This document shows positions 1 to 8,325 of a DNA stretch of 64,000 bases, piece by piece. This DNA comes from GAS368 sp965227745 (lineage in GTDB: Bacteria > Verrucomicrobiota > Verrucomicrobiia > Opitutales > Opitutaceae). The DNA is taken from contig OZ245769.1 in assembly GCA_965227745.1 (NCBI GenBank), positions 248,001 through 312,000 on the forward strand. Reading direction: 5' to 3'. Numbering within the stretch: position 1 is the stretch's first letter; each line of letters begins with the position of its first letter. A model generated the notes under the pieces. The model had not been told where the DNA came from. It saw only the letters and a program-made list of their open reading frames with translations, and ran no database searches. The translations under genes were made by a program, and so were the position numbers.

Positions 1-161
1 TCGGCCTCGACACCGTGATGGATTCGCTCGACGTGCTACACGAGTCGCTCGGCGATGAGAAGTTTCGCTGCTGTTCGCTGCTGCGCGAAAAAGTCGCCGC
101 CGGTGAGTGTGGTCGCAAAAGTGGACGCGGCTTCTACCTTTATCCCGAAGCCAACGTATAA
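1..161 (+). CDS. 3-hydroxyacyl-CoA/ACP dehydrogenase, C-terminal end (partial, FkbK-like)
   Basis: Only the last 52 codons are present; the gene starts outside the window and ends at TAA 159-161. The visible segment has the C-terminal helical domain pattern of 3-hydroxyacyl-CoA dehydrogenases, including GLDTVMDSLDVL and the closing KSGRGFYLYP. It lies 16 bases before a carrier protein gene, which is followed by an acyl-CoA dehydrogenase gene. This order matches the FkbK-FkbJ-FkbI enzymes that oxidise glyceryl-ACP to hydroxymalonyl-ACP for polyketide assembly. By that analogy it would oxidise the terminal hydroxyl of ACP-bound glycerate. A fatty-acid beta-oxidation enzyme is the alternative, but the dedicated carrier protein next door argues against it. 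Confidence 0.8.
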   Translation, partial: GLDTVMDSLDVLHESLGDEKFRCCSLLREKVAAGECGRKSGRGFYLYPEANV

Positions 162-177
162 CCGTTCCAACGAATTC

Positions 178-441
178 ATGACTCCCTCCGATCCTATCCA
201 AGTCAAACAAGCCATTCGGAGCTTTATCCAGGCCTCCATCGATGTCGACGGACTCGGAGACGAGGTGGACCTCTTCGAGTCTGGCATCGTCAACTCTCTC
301 TTCGCGGTACAACTCATGACGTTCATCGAGCGGACCTTTTCCATCGAGGTTGATTCCGACGATCTCGACATCGCAAATTTCAAGTCGATCGATGCGACGG
401 CTGCCTTTGTCGCCCGAAAGCAAGCCGCCTCTGCCGCCTAA
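178..441 (+). CDS. Acyl carrier protein of hydroxymalonyl/methoxymalonyl type (FkbJ-like)
   Basis: A protein of 87 residues starting at ATG 178. The phosphopantetheine site is Ser40 in DLFESGIVNSLFAVQL, which has N-S-L in place of the D-S-L of fatty-acid carrier proteins. The tail DDLDIANFKSIDATAAFV also fits, from memory, the small stand-alone carriers that hold glyceryl, hydroxymalonyl or methoxymalonyl groups. It sits between a 3-hydroxyacyl dehydrogenase and an acyl-CoA dehydrogenase, so its cargo is probably oxidised by both neighbours. An in-frame extension upstream to base 55 has no family support and overlaps the previous gene, so ATG 178 was chosen. The phosphopantetheinyl transferase at 7673-8320 could activate it. 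Confidence 0.82.
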   Translation: MTPSDPIQVKQAIRSFIQASIDVDGLGDEVDLFESGIVNSLFAVQLMTFIERTFSIEVDSDDLDIANFKSIDATAAFVARKQAASAA

Positions 442-457
442 GCAGCAACGAGTGAGC

Positions 458-1627
458 ATGAACCTCCATCTCACGGGCGAGCAACTGCGACGCCGCGACG
501 AGTTTCGAGCCTTTGCCGCCAGCCAGGTCGCGCCGCACGCCGCGACTTGGGATGCGGCGCAGGAAATTCCGCGCGCGGTGATTTCTGAGCTGGGCCGCGC
601 CGGATATTTTGGGGCGACCTTGCCGGTGGAGCATGGCGGGCAAGGTTGGGACATGGTGACCTTTGGGCTGCTAAACGAAGCGCTCGGCCGCCATGACTCG
701 GCTTACACGGGCTTTATCACTGTTCAGGCGATGGTCAGCGCGGCACTGCTCAAATGGGGCTCTGCGGCGCAGCGTCGCGAGTGGCTGCCCGGCCTCGCGC
801 GTGGAGAAAAGATCGGCGCCATCGCCCTCACTGAGCCGGCCGGCGGCAGTGATCTGCAGGCCATGACCACGCGCTTCACCCGGTCCGGCCGCGGAGATGA
901 TTTAATTCTTACCGGCGAAAAAAAGTGGATCAGCTGCGCCCAACTCGCAGACGTCTTTTTGATTTTCGGCAAGTTGGACGAATTACCCGTCGCGGCCCTC
1001 GTGCCGCGGGAGAGCGCCGGTTTGGAAATCGAGCCGATCAAGGATCTCTTGGGCTTTCGCGCCGCAGGACTGGGACGGATGCGCTTTCGGGACGTGCCGG
1101 TGCCCGCGGCGAATATCGTCGGCAAGCCCGGCTTCGCGCTGTCGCATGTGGCTCCGGTGGCCTTGCACCTGGGTCGGATCAGCACCGCGTGCTCGGCCCT
1201 CGGGCTCTTGCGAGGATGTTTTGAGGAGAGCGCGACTATCGCGGCCAAGCGCAGTGCGGGCCGGCGGCGCATCGGCGAGTTCGGCATGATTCAATCACTC
1301 CTTACTCGGATGGGCGCCGACCTAGCGGCAGCGGACCTCCTGTGCTGGAGCGCCTGTCGGGCGGAAGACGAGCGGGCGCCGGAGCGTTTCACTCAAGCCC
1401 TGCTGGCAAAGTATTTTTCTTCACGTGCTGCGGTGCACGCCGCATCGGATGGGATTCAGATCCATGGAGCGGCCGGTTGTCACGAATCCGCGCCGATCGC
1501 GCGTTTTTTCCGGGCCAGCAAGATCATGGAAATCATCGAGGGTACGACACAGGTCCACGAACGCATCCTCGGTCAGGGTTTTGTGGAAGCGGCTGCCGCC
1601 GCGCCAAGGTTCGCGAAGGCGCCTTGA
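458..1627 (+). CDS. Acyl-CoA/acyl-ACP dehydrogenase (FkbI-like)
   Basis: A protein of 389 residues, the usual size for this flavoprotein family. The segment IALTEPAGGSD is the FAD/substrate loop, and Glu361 in EIIEGTTQ is at the place of the catalytic base of medium-chain acyl-CoA dehydrogenases. It starts 16 bases after the carrier protein stop, in the same direction, so the two are probably co-transcribed. In the alkoxymalonyl pathway the FkbI homologue completes oxidation of the carrier-bound three-carbon unit to hydroxymalonyl-ACP; that role is inferred from context. Start ATG 458 was preferred over GTG 452 and over a longer frame that overlaps the carrier gene. No strong Shine-Dalgarno sequence is visible. 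Confidence 0.85.
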   Translation: MNLHLTGEQLRRRDEFRAFAASQVAPHAATWDAAQEIPRAVISELGRAGYFGATLPVEHGGQGWDMVTFGLLNEALGRHDSAYTGFITVQAMVSAALLKWGSAAQRREWLPGLARGEKIGAIALTEPAGGSDLQAMTTRFTRSGRGDDLILTGEKKWISCAQLADVFLIFGKLDELPVAALVPRESAGLEIEPIKDLLGFRAAGLGRMRFRDVPVPAANIVGKPGFALSHVAPVALHLGRISTACSALGLLRGCFEESATIAAKRSAGRRRIGEFGMIQSLLTRMGADLAAADLLCWSACRAEDERAPERFTQALLAKYFSSRAAVHAASDGIQIHGAAGCHESAPIARFFRASKIMEIIEGTTQVHERILGQGFVEAAAAAPRFAKAP

Positions 1628-1642
1628 TTTGATCGCGAGTGA

Positions 1643-1672
1643 GGCCTCGACTCGCACCGCGATGTCGAGGCC
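1643..1672. terminator. Hairpin between convergent genes, possible bidirectional terminator
   Basis: GGCCTCGAC at 1643-1651 is perfectly complementary to GTCGAGGCC at 1664-1672, with a 12-base loop. It fills the 59-base gap between the acyl-CoA dehydrogenase end (1627) and the convergent gene ending at 1687. There is no long T tract on either side, so termination is inferred from position and stem strength only. Confidence 0.5.
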
Positions 1673-1686
1673 GGTGATTGCGAAAG

Positions 1687-3447
1687 TTACTTGATCTCGT
1701 AGACCTCGACCAGCGCTTCACCCGTCGCGCCATTGATGCCCGAGACCTGGGCGGTATAGGCGCCGGGGGGCAGTTTGACTTGGAGCGCGGCATCTTTGCT
1801 GCCGGCCGTGAGCGCAACCGCGCCGACCTGCGTGAAGACGCTCGCGAGCGTGGGGCTCCAGTTGTCGTTTTCGGCCACTTTCACGCCGGCGCTGTCATAG
1901 ATCTCCAGCTTCGGATCCTGCAGGCGATCGGAGATGCCGAAACTATCGAAGAGCGTGGGGCCGATGCCGCGAATGAGCAAAGTCTCGTCGCCGGTCCCGG
2001 CGATGACGAAGCCAGCGATCAGAATATCGCCGCCCGTGCCCACGCGATTACGCGCCGCCAGATTCTTGAGGCGGTTCGTGCCTGCGGTGTCAGCATCATA
2101 GCCTTCGAAGAGGACGATGCCCGATCCCGTGCCGGTGACGTGAACGGTCCGCGGACCATCCATCGATTGGATCATGGCGGAGTCGCGACTGCCGGTCGTG
2201 AGGGAGAAAGCGCCGAGGCGCGTGAAGCCTGCGGCGAGACTGGAATCCCAGTCTTCATTGGTGGCGACGACCGTGGAGCCGTCAAAAACGCGGAGGCGGG
2301 GATCGGCGAGAACCTGAGCTGTCGTGAATGAACCGGGAAACGAGGTGGCAAGACCAGGTCCCACTGCGCGTACCACGATGTTCTTCGGGCCAGTGGTAAC
2401 GAAGCCCACGATCATGGTCTGGCCGGAGGCGAGATTGGTGCGCACGGACATGTTGGAAATTCGGGCATCCGAGGCGGCCGGGGGCGGCACCGGGCCGGTG
2501 CCATCCACGGTGACGAGTGCGGCGGCGCTGGTCGCGACGCTCGCATAGTTAGAAACCGAGACGGTGTACGAGCCCGCATCGGCCACGGCGACGGCGGGCA
2601 CCACGTACGTGCTGCTGGTGGCGCCGGCAATCGCGGTACCGTTGCGATTCCATTGGTAAGTCGAGCCGCCCGGATTGGCCACGCCCACGGTCAGAGTGAG
2701 TTTTGCGCCGGTGGCGAGGGCCGCGTTGGCGGGGGGGACCGTGATCACGGTCACACTGGCTTCCGTGCTGAGCGCGCTCCCGCCATCACCCCAGGTCATG
2801 GTAGAGTAAAAGCCCGCAGTGGCGGCGCTGGCGGTAAAGGTGTAAGACTCGTTGGTGGCTCCGGGAATATCGACAGTGTTAAATTTCCACTGGTAGGTCT
2901 TCCCGAAATAGGCGGGCGCCGAGAGTGTCACAGTTGATCCAGCGGTGGTGGTCTGGCTGGCGGGCATGTTCTTGAACAGCGGCGGATAATAGTCCGGCGA
3001 GACGTAAATTTGATAGTTAATGACCGGAGTGAAAGGACCGGTTTGATTGAGACCCTGAGAGGCGCGGATCGTGATATTGTAAGTGCCCGGCGTCGTGGGC
3101 GTGCCGATGATCTCTGGCCACGAGTTGGTGTTGAAATCGCCTTCGGTCGTCCGACCGCCCAAGCTCAGACCGGGCGGAAGCGTCCCGGTCCAACGCCACG
3201 ATGAAGTGGGTGACCAGCCCGGCACGAGAAACTGCACGGCGTCGGGATAGCCGAAGGCAGCGCCTTTGGCGGCGTTGTAGGGGCTCGGCTCGTTGGCATA
3301 AATTTCGGCGGCGCGGGTGTCGAGGCGCAGCAACAGGGCCAGCGCGGCGACGACCAAGAAGTGCCAGAGGGAGACCCGGGAAGAACGGAAACGAGGTTGA
3401 AAGAGGGTATGTGAGACCATGCCCTTTTCGAGGCCGGAATGGGCCAT
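1687..3447 (-). CDS. Secreted Ig-like-domain protein with C-terminal tandem domain
   Basis: A protein of 586 residues with a hydrophobic signal segment (about residues 28-43, cleavage likely after TRAA). Next come a putative Ig-like domain containing LPPGLSL (about 50-150), two further Ig-like domains ending in DAGSYTVSVSN (about 155-315), and two copies of a domain of about 125 residues from about 325 to the end. These copies have the pattern LIAGFVIAGTGDETLLIRGI, then DPKL, then NDNW, then PGAYTAQV, then VEVY. The same tandem closes the protein at 8326-11607. ATG 3447 is preceded by AGAGGGAA at about six bases, a good ribosome site; ATG 3420 is an alternative. Its role is unknown; binding or surface display is an inference. 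Confidence 0.75.
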   Translation of the reverse strand: MAHSGLEKGMVSHTLFQPRFRSSRVSLWHFLVVAALALLLRLDTRAAEIYANEPSPYNAAKGAAFGYPDAVQFLVPGWSPTSSWRWTGTLPPGLSLGGRTTEGDFNTNSWPEIIGTPTTPGTYNITIRASQGLNQTGPFTPVINYQIYVSPDYYPPLFKNMPASQTTTAGSTVTLSAPAYFGKTYQWKFNTVDIPGATNESYTFTASAATAGFYSTMTWGDGGSALSTEASVTVITVPPANAALATGAKLTLTVGVANPGGSTYQWNRNGTAIAGATSSTYVVPAVAVADAGSYTVSVSNYASVATSAAALVTVDGTGPVPPPAASDARISNMSVRTNLASGQTMIVGFVTTGPKNIVVRAVGPGLATSFPGSFTTAQVLADPRLRVFDGSTVVATNEDWDSSLAAGFTRLGAFSLTTGSRDSAMIQSMDGPRTVHVTGTGSGIVLFEGYDADTAGTNRLKNLAARNRVGTGGDILIAGFVIAGTGDETLLIRGIGPTLFDSFGISDRLQDPKLEIYDSAGVKVAENDNWSPTLASVFTQVGAVALTAGSKDAALQVKLPPGAYTAQVSGINGATGEALVEVYEIK

Positions 3448-3507
3448 GCGGTTCCCTCTGGCGCCGTCAGGCCGGTGGGGTCTGTGCCTACTCGGGGCAG
3501 GCGGAGA

Positions 3508-6500
3508 CTACCCGCGGAGGTGGCCGCTGAGCTCGCGGGCGACGGAGGCGACGAAGGGATCGACCATGATCGTCTCATGCGCGCCGGGAACGAAGCGTAC
3601 GGTGACCCGGTCGCCCGCGAGAGCGCGCCAGCCATGCGCGTGATCGAACGACGAGTAAAACGGATAGCCGGTGGTGCGGAGGAGGAGGATTTTTCCGCCG
3701 TAGGGCCGCGGGTGGTAGGCGCGCAAGGCTTGCAGATGGGCCTGCCAAAGTTGGCGCTCGCCGGCGGAGACGCCCGTGAGATCCACCAGCAACTCGATCT
3801 CGCTCCCGCCGCGTTCATGGCGCCGGCCGAGCAAACGCGCGACCTTCTTGCCGGCCGCTTGGGCTTTCCACTTTAGAAAATTCAGCCGAGTTTTTAGCGG
3901 CCACTGCCACCAGCGCATCGTCCAGTAGCCGACGTTAATGGTAAATTTCACGGCAGAACGCGGAGACCACGTGATGCGGTCATGGCCGGAGTTGGCGGGC
4001 CAGGCATTCAACAAGGCCAGCACGCTCACCGTTTCTCCCGCGGCCTCCAACTGGCAGGCCATCTCGTAGGCGATATTGCCGCCGAAACAATAGCCGCCGA
4101 GGCGATAGGGACCGCGGGGCTGGATGCGCCGCATATCCTGAATGTAGTGCGTTGCCATGCTTTCGATCGTCGGAAAGGCGGCGATCTGCTCCGGCTCGCA
4201 GGGCTTGAAGGCGTAGACGGGTTGATCTTCGCCCAGCTCACGCGCGATGTTCGCGTAGCCCCAGAGATTTCCTCCGCCCATGGCATGCGCCAGAAAGAGC
4301 GGTGGCTGTTTACCCAGCGGCTGGAGTGCTACGACGGCTTGGGGCTGGGCTTGATCGCGGGTGCGCAGCAACGCCGCGAGCTCTGCGATGGAAGGGGCTT
4401 GAAAAAGCGCCGCCACCGGCAGGCGGCATTCGAGCGTTTTTTCAATGATCGCCGCCAGACGAACGGCGAGGAGCGAGTGCCCGCCGAGATCGAAGAACCG
4501 GTCGTTTACGCCGATGGGCGTGGTGCCCAGGACCGATTCCCAAATTTTTACCAGCTTGGTTTCCAGTTCATCGCGGGGCGCGAGGTAGGTTCGCGCCGGA
4601 TCGGGATTGATCGTGACTTCTTCGGGCAGGGCGGAGCGATTCACTTTTCCATTCGCTGTGCGCGGGATCGCGTCGACAGTGATGAAGGCCGACGGGATCA
4701 TGGGTTCGGGCAAGGTGCGCCGTAAAAACGCCCGAAAATCTACGTCGCATTCCCGTTGCTCGACCGGTTTGACGACCACGTAGGCGAGCAGGCGACGCTC
4801 GCCTCCGCCGCGGTCGGACGCGATGACGACGGCGTCGACGATCCCGAGATGAGCCCGCAGGGCCGATTCAATCTCGCCCAGCTCGATGCGAAAGCCGCGG
4901 ATTTTTACTTGGTTGTCGCTGCGACCGAGGTAGTCGACGTTGCCGTCCGCCCGGTAGCGACAGATGTCTCCCGTGCGATAAAGCCGCGCGTCGGGCTCCG
5001 CGGAAAAGGGATGGGGGATGAAGCGCTCGGCTGTGAGCGCGGGCCGATCGAGGTAGCCGCGCGCGACGCCACTGCCGCCGATAAACAACTCCCCCGTGGC
5101 ACCGAGCGGAACGGGTTCCAAGTGGCGGTCCAAAATATAGAGCTCGGTGTTCGCGATAGGCCGCCCGATCGTCGGGCGGGCGCCACGCTCGCGGCGGGTG
5201 AACGTGGAATAGGTCGTAGTCTCGGTGGGCCCGTACAAATCGTAGACGACTTTGACCTGAGGGAGGGCGTAGAGCTGATCGACGAGATCGGTCGGCAGCG
5301 GCTCACCGGCGAGATTCACCGTCTCGACGGAGGTGGGAACGCCGAGGCGCAGCACTTCGCGCATCACGGATGGCACCGTGTTGAGCAATCGGACTTCGCT
5401 CGCGGCCAGAAGACCGGGCAAGGCGAGCGGATTTTCCGCGAGGATGATTTTGCCGCCGACGCTGAGCGGCACAAAAATTTCGAAGACCGATAGGTCGAAG
5501 CAAATCGACGTGCCGGCCAGCACCCCGGAAAGCTCGCGGGCGCTAAACACCGTCTCGGCCCACCGCACGAAGGCGACGGCGTTGCGATGCTCGATCGCGA
5601 CGCCCTTGGGCCGCCCCGTGGAGCCCGAGGTGTAAATGACGTAGGCGAGATCGCGGTCATGCGCCGCGGTCGAGGCCCAGGCCATGGAATCCGCTTCGCC
5701 GTTCGAGGCTGGCAGATCATCGACCACGACAACTTTGCCCGAGCTGGGCGGAAGGGCGGGCAGCAGGCTGCGCTGCGTGGCGACGAGGGTGGCGCAGGAA
5801 TCCTGCAGGATGAATGCAAGTCGCTCGAGTGGGTAGGCCGGGTCCATGGCGACGTAGGCTCCGCCGGCTTTGAGGATGGCGAGCAGGGTGACGATCATCT
5901 CCACATCGCGCGTCAGGAATACGGCCACGCGCGTCTCGCGCTCCACGCCGAGCTTCCGGAGATGACCGGCGAGCTGAGTGGCGCGTTCGTTGAGCTCACG
6001 ATAGGTGAGACGGCGTGAGCCCGCCACCAGCGCTTCCTGCTGCGGATGCGCGGCGGCTTGCGCCTCGAATGCTTGATGCAGGCCGGAGTCACGAGGGAAA
6101 TCCAACTGCGTGCGGTTCCATTCCACCAGTTGTTGCTGGCGCTCCGCCGCCGTGAGGATCGGCAGTTGCGAGACCCGCTGCCGCGAATCCGCGACGATGC
6201 CCTCGAGCAAAGTGTGAAATTGCCCAAGCATGCGCCGAGCGGTGGCCGTTTCGAACAAGTCCGTGCTGTATTCCAATACGAGGTCGAGGCCATCGGCCTT
6301 TTGTTCCGCCACGAGCGTGAGGTCGAAGCGGGCTGTGCCCGGATCGAGGTCGATGGGCGTCGCCTCAAGACCGGGCAGATGGACGTCTTGGTTCACCGCG
6401 CCCTGGAGGGTGAACATCACTTGGACTAACGGCAGGTATCCGGGCGTGCGGACTGGCTTCAACTCCTCGATCAATTTGTCGAACGACAGATCCTGATGGG

Positions 6501-7668
6501 AGAGGGCTTCGACCGTGGCCGTTTTGACGTCGTGGAGAAAAAGGTGAAAAGCCGGGTCGGCGGAGAGGTCGTTTCTCACCGCGAGGGTGTTAACAAACAA
6601 ACCAACGAGCGCTTCGGTTTGCGGGTGATTACGCCCGGCGGTCGGCACGCCAACGATGATGTCGGGTTGCTGGGTGAGGCGATGAAGCAGAACTTTGAAG
6701 GCCGCGAGGAGAGTCGCGAACAACGTGGCGTCTTCGCGCCGGCTTAGTTGCTTCAATGCTTCCACGAGGGAGGCCGGCAACGAATGCCGGGCCAGTGCGC
6801 CACGAAAACTTATCTCCGCCGGCCGCGGCCGATCGGTCGGCAGGTCCAGCAAAGTCGAGGCTCCGGCGAGCTTTTGTTTCCAGTACGCGAGTTGCTTTTC
6901 GATGGCGGGACTGCCGAGCGAACTCTGTTCCCACGCCGCGTAGTCGGCGTATTGAATCGCCAGCGTCGGCAACCCAGCCCGCTTTCCGGCGGCGAAGTTC
7001 GCGTAGAGCGTACCAAATTCCTTGAGCAGAACGCCCCACGCCCAGAGGTCCGATGCGATGTGGTGGACCACGAGCGTTAGAACCTGCTCGGTCTCGCTGA
7101 GCCGGATTAGGGTGGCGCGCATCACCGGGTCGCGACTGAGATCGAACGGCCGGCGAGATTCCTCCACGACCTGTCGCTGGAGAGTCTCTTCGCGTTGCGT
7201 GGCCGGCTCGCCGCTTAGGTCGGTTTCGGGCAGTGCCACCGGTTCGGGATCGACCACGATCTGAACCGGCGATCCGCTTTCTGTCACAAATCGGGTGCGC
7301 AGGATTTCGTGGCGCAGGACGAGGGCATCCAGCGCGGCGCGCAGGGCCGGGAGGTTCAGCTCACCCTTCAAGCGCAACGCAAAGGGTATATTATACACCG
7401 CGCTGCCCGGCTGCAGTTCGCTGAAAAACCACATGCGCTGTTGCGCGGAGGAAAGCGGCGCGCGGTCTTTTTTCTCGCGCGGGGGGATCGGAAGAAAGGC
7501 CGGCGCCGGCTTCTTCAGACCCAATAGACGTTTTTCCAGCAGCTCTTTTTTGCTGTCGGAGAGATTCGACCGGCGGGCTTGGAATTCGCCGGCGGGGGGG
7601 GCCGGCGGCGTGCTCTCCGTGCGAGGGGAGCTGGTTTCATCGGCGGGGATGGTCGAGGGCTCGTTCAC
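3508..7668 (-). CDS. Single-module non-ribosomal peptide synthetase (C-A-T-TE)
   Basis: About 1386 residues. Condensation domain near 75-500 with active-site HHIASD (His202, His203, Asp207). Adenylation domain near 530-1015 with YTSGSTGRPKG at 679-689 and invariant Lys1008 in NGKVNR. Carrier domain with GGHSLL, Ser1065. Thioesterase from about 1120 with GGYCFGG, so the nucleophile position is Cys1194 instead of Ser; a late His1364 is in GAHETIM. Reading the substrate pocket by the GrsA positions gives D-L-F-N-N-A-L-T-Y-K, which I recall as an alanine/glycine-type code (not checked). No ATG exists near the 5' end; GTG 7668 lies four bases after the PPTase stop, suggesting coupling, and TTG 7734 is an alternative. 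It would add one amino acid and release the product. Confidence 0.9.
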   Translation of the reverse strand: MNEPSTIPADETSSPRTESTPPAPPAGEFQARRSNLSDSKKELLEKRLLGLKKPAPAFLPIPPREKKDRAPLSSAQQRMWFFSELQPGSAVYNIPFALRLKGELNLPALRAALDALVLRHEILRTRFVTESGSPVQIVVDPEPVALPETDLSGEPATQREETLQRQVVEESRRPFDLSRDPVMRATLIRLSETEQVLTLVVHHIASDLWAWGVLLKEFGTLYANFAAGKRAGLPTLAIQYADYAAWEQSSLGSPAIEKQLAYWKQKLAGASTLLDLPTDRPRPAEISFRGALARHSLPASLVEALKQLSRREDATLFATLLAAFKVLLHRLTQQPDIIVGVPTAGRNHPQTEALVGLFVNTLAVRNDLSADPAFHLFLHDVKTATVEALSHQDLSFDKLIEELKPVRTPGYLPLVQVMFTLQGAVNQDVHLPGLEATPIDLDPGTARFDLTLVAEQKADGLDLVLEYSTDLFETATARRMLGQFHTLLEGIVADSRQRVSQLPILTAAERQQQLVEWNRTQLDFPRDSGLHQAFEAQAAAHPQQEALVAGSRRLTYRELNERATQLAGHLRKLGVERETRVAVFLTRDVEMIVTLLAILKAGGAYVAMDPAYPLERLAFILQDSCATLVATQRSLLPALPPSSGKVVVVDDLPASNGEADSMAWASTAAHDRDLAYVIYTSGSTGRPKGVAIEHRNAVAFVRWAETVFSARELSGVLAGTSICFDLSVFEIFVPLSVGGKIILAENPLALPGLLAASEVRLLNTVPSVMREVLRLGVPTSVETVNLAGEPLPTDLVDQLYALPQVKVVYDLYGPTETTTYSTFTRRERGARPTIGRPIANTELYILDRHLEPVPLGATGELFIGGSGVARGYLDRPALTAERFIPHPFSAEPDARLYRTGDICRYRADGNVDYLGRSDNQVKIRGFRIELGEIESALRAHLGIVDAVVIASDRGGGERRLLAYVVVKPVEQRECDVDFRAFLRRTLPEPMIPSAFITVDAIPRTANGKVNRSALPEEVTINPDPARTYLAPRDELETKLVKIWESVLGTTPIGVNDRFFDLGGHSLLAVRLAAIIEKTLECRLPVAALFQAPSIAELAALLRTRDQAQPQAVVALQPLGKQPPLFLAHAMGGGNLWGYANIARELGEDQPVYAFKPCEPEQIAAFPTIESMATHYIQDMRRIQPRGPYRLGGYCFGGNIAYEMACQLEAAGETVSVLALLNAWPANSGHDRITWSPRSAVKFTINVGYWTMRWWQWPLKTRLNFLKWKAQAAGKKVARLLGRRHERGGSEIELLVDLTGVSAGERQLWQAHLQALRAYHPRPYGGKILLLRTTGYPFYSSFDHAHGWRALAGDRVTVRFVPGAHETIMVDPFVASVARELSGHLRG

Positions 7669-7672
7669 GGTT

Positions 7673-8320
7673 TTAAGCAAAGCCCCAGTCACGAATGGCC
7701 GCGGGCGGTCCGGCGACGGCGAGCGCGGCGGCAAAGCCTGGGGGAGGCTGGATGGGACAGAAAGAGAACGTCGCGGAATCTGCGGGGCGCCTTGGGCCCC
7801 AGCCTTGCCCCGATACTTTCAGCCGGGCTTCGTGGCGCGTCCACGCACCGATGAATGCGCTGGTCCGTTGGGTTTCGGGCAGGGAGGCGAGGGTCGCGGC
7901 TTCGGGCGCCTCAAAATAGGAGGTCGCGATTGCTTCCCATTCCGCCACCGGCTGGATGCGCTCGACATCGACGCCGACTTCGGAGCCCTCGGCAAACGCG
8001 TAAACAGCGAGGTCGTCGGCGTGGGAGACGTTAAAATGGAGCGGGGACCGGGGGCCGGCGAGCTGCGGCTTTCCCTGCTCGCCGACAGACAAGGGCACTT
8101 CGGCCGGAGCCTTGGCGAGATACCGTCCGAGCAGCGTGCGTAAAATTCCGCGCGCGACGACGAAGCGCCGGCGCGCTTCGGCGGTCCGCAGACGCGCCGC
8201 CCGCTCGCGCTCCGACGTGGAAAGTAGTTCTTGGAGCCGGTTAATTTCGGTCTCGTCACGCGCGAGGTCGGCCCACCACAGGTGGACCGAACCGAAGGCG
8301 GCATTTAACGTCGGCGACAT
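7673..8320 (-). CDS. 4'-phosphopantetheinyl transferase, Sfp type
   Basis: A protein of 215 residues from ATG 8320. It carries the Sfp-family magnesium motif GVDVERI (Asp118, Glu120) and the second motif WTRHEARLK (residues 160-168). The family consensus there is W-x-x-K-E-A-x-x-K, so the first lysine is His163 here; Glu164 and Lys168 remain. The enzyme moves phosphopantetheine from CoA to the carrier serines, and its place directly ahead of the NRPS says it activates that synthetase and perhaps the carrier protein at 178-441. It begins five bases after the stop of the preceding gene, so the three - strand genes probably share a transcript, although no ribosome site is obvious. Confidence 0.9.
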   Translation of the reverse strand: MSPTLNAAFGSVHLWWADLARDETEINRLQELLSTSERERAARLRTAEARRRFVVARGILRTLLGRYLAKAPAEVPLSVGEQGKPQLAGPRSPLHFNVSHADDLAVYAFAEGSEVGVDVERIQPVAEWEAIATSYFEAPEAATLASLPETQRTSAFIGAWTRHEARLKVSGQGWGPRRPADSATFSFCPIQPPPGFAAALAVAGPPAAIRDWGFA

Positions 8321-8325
8321 GACAC

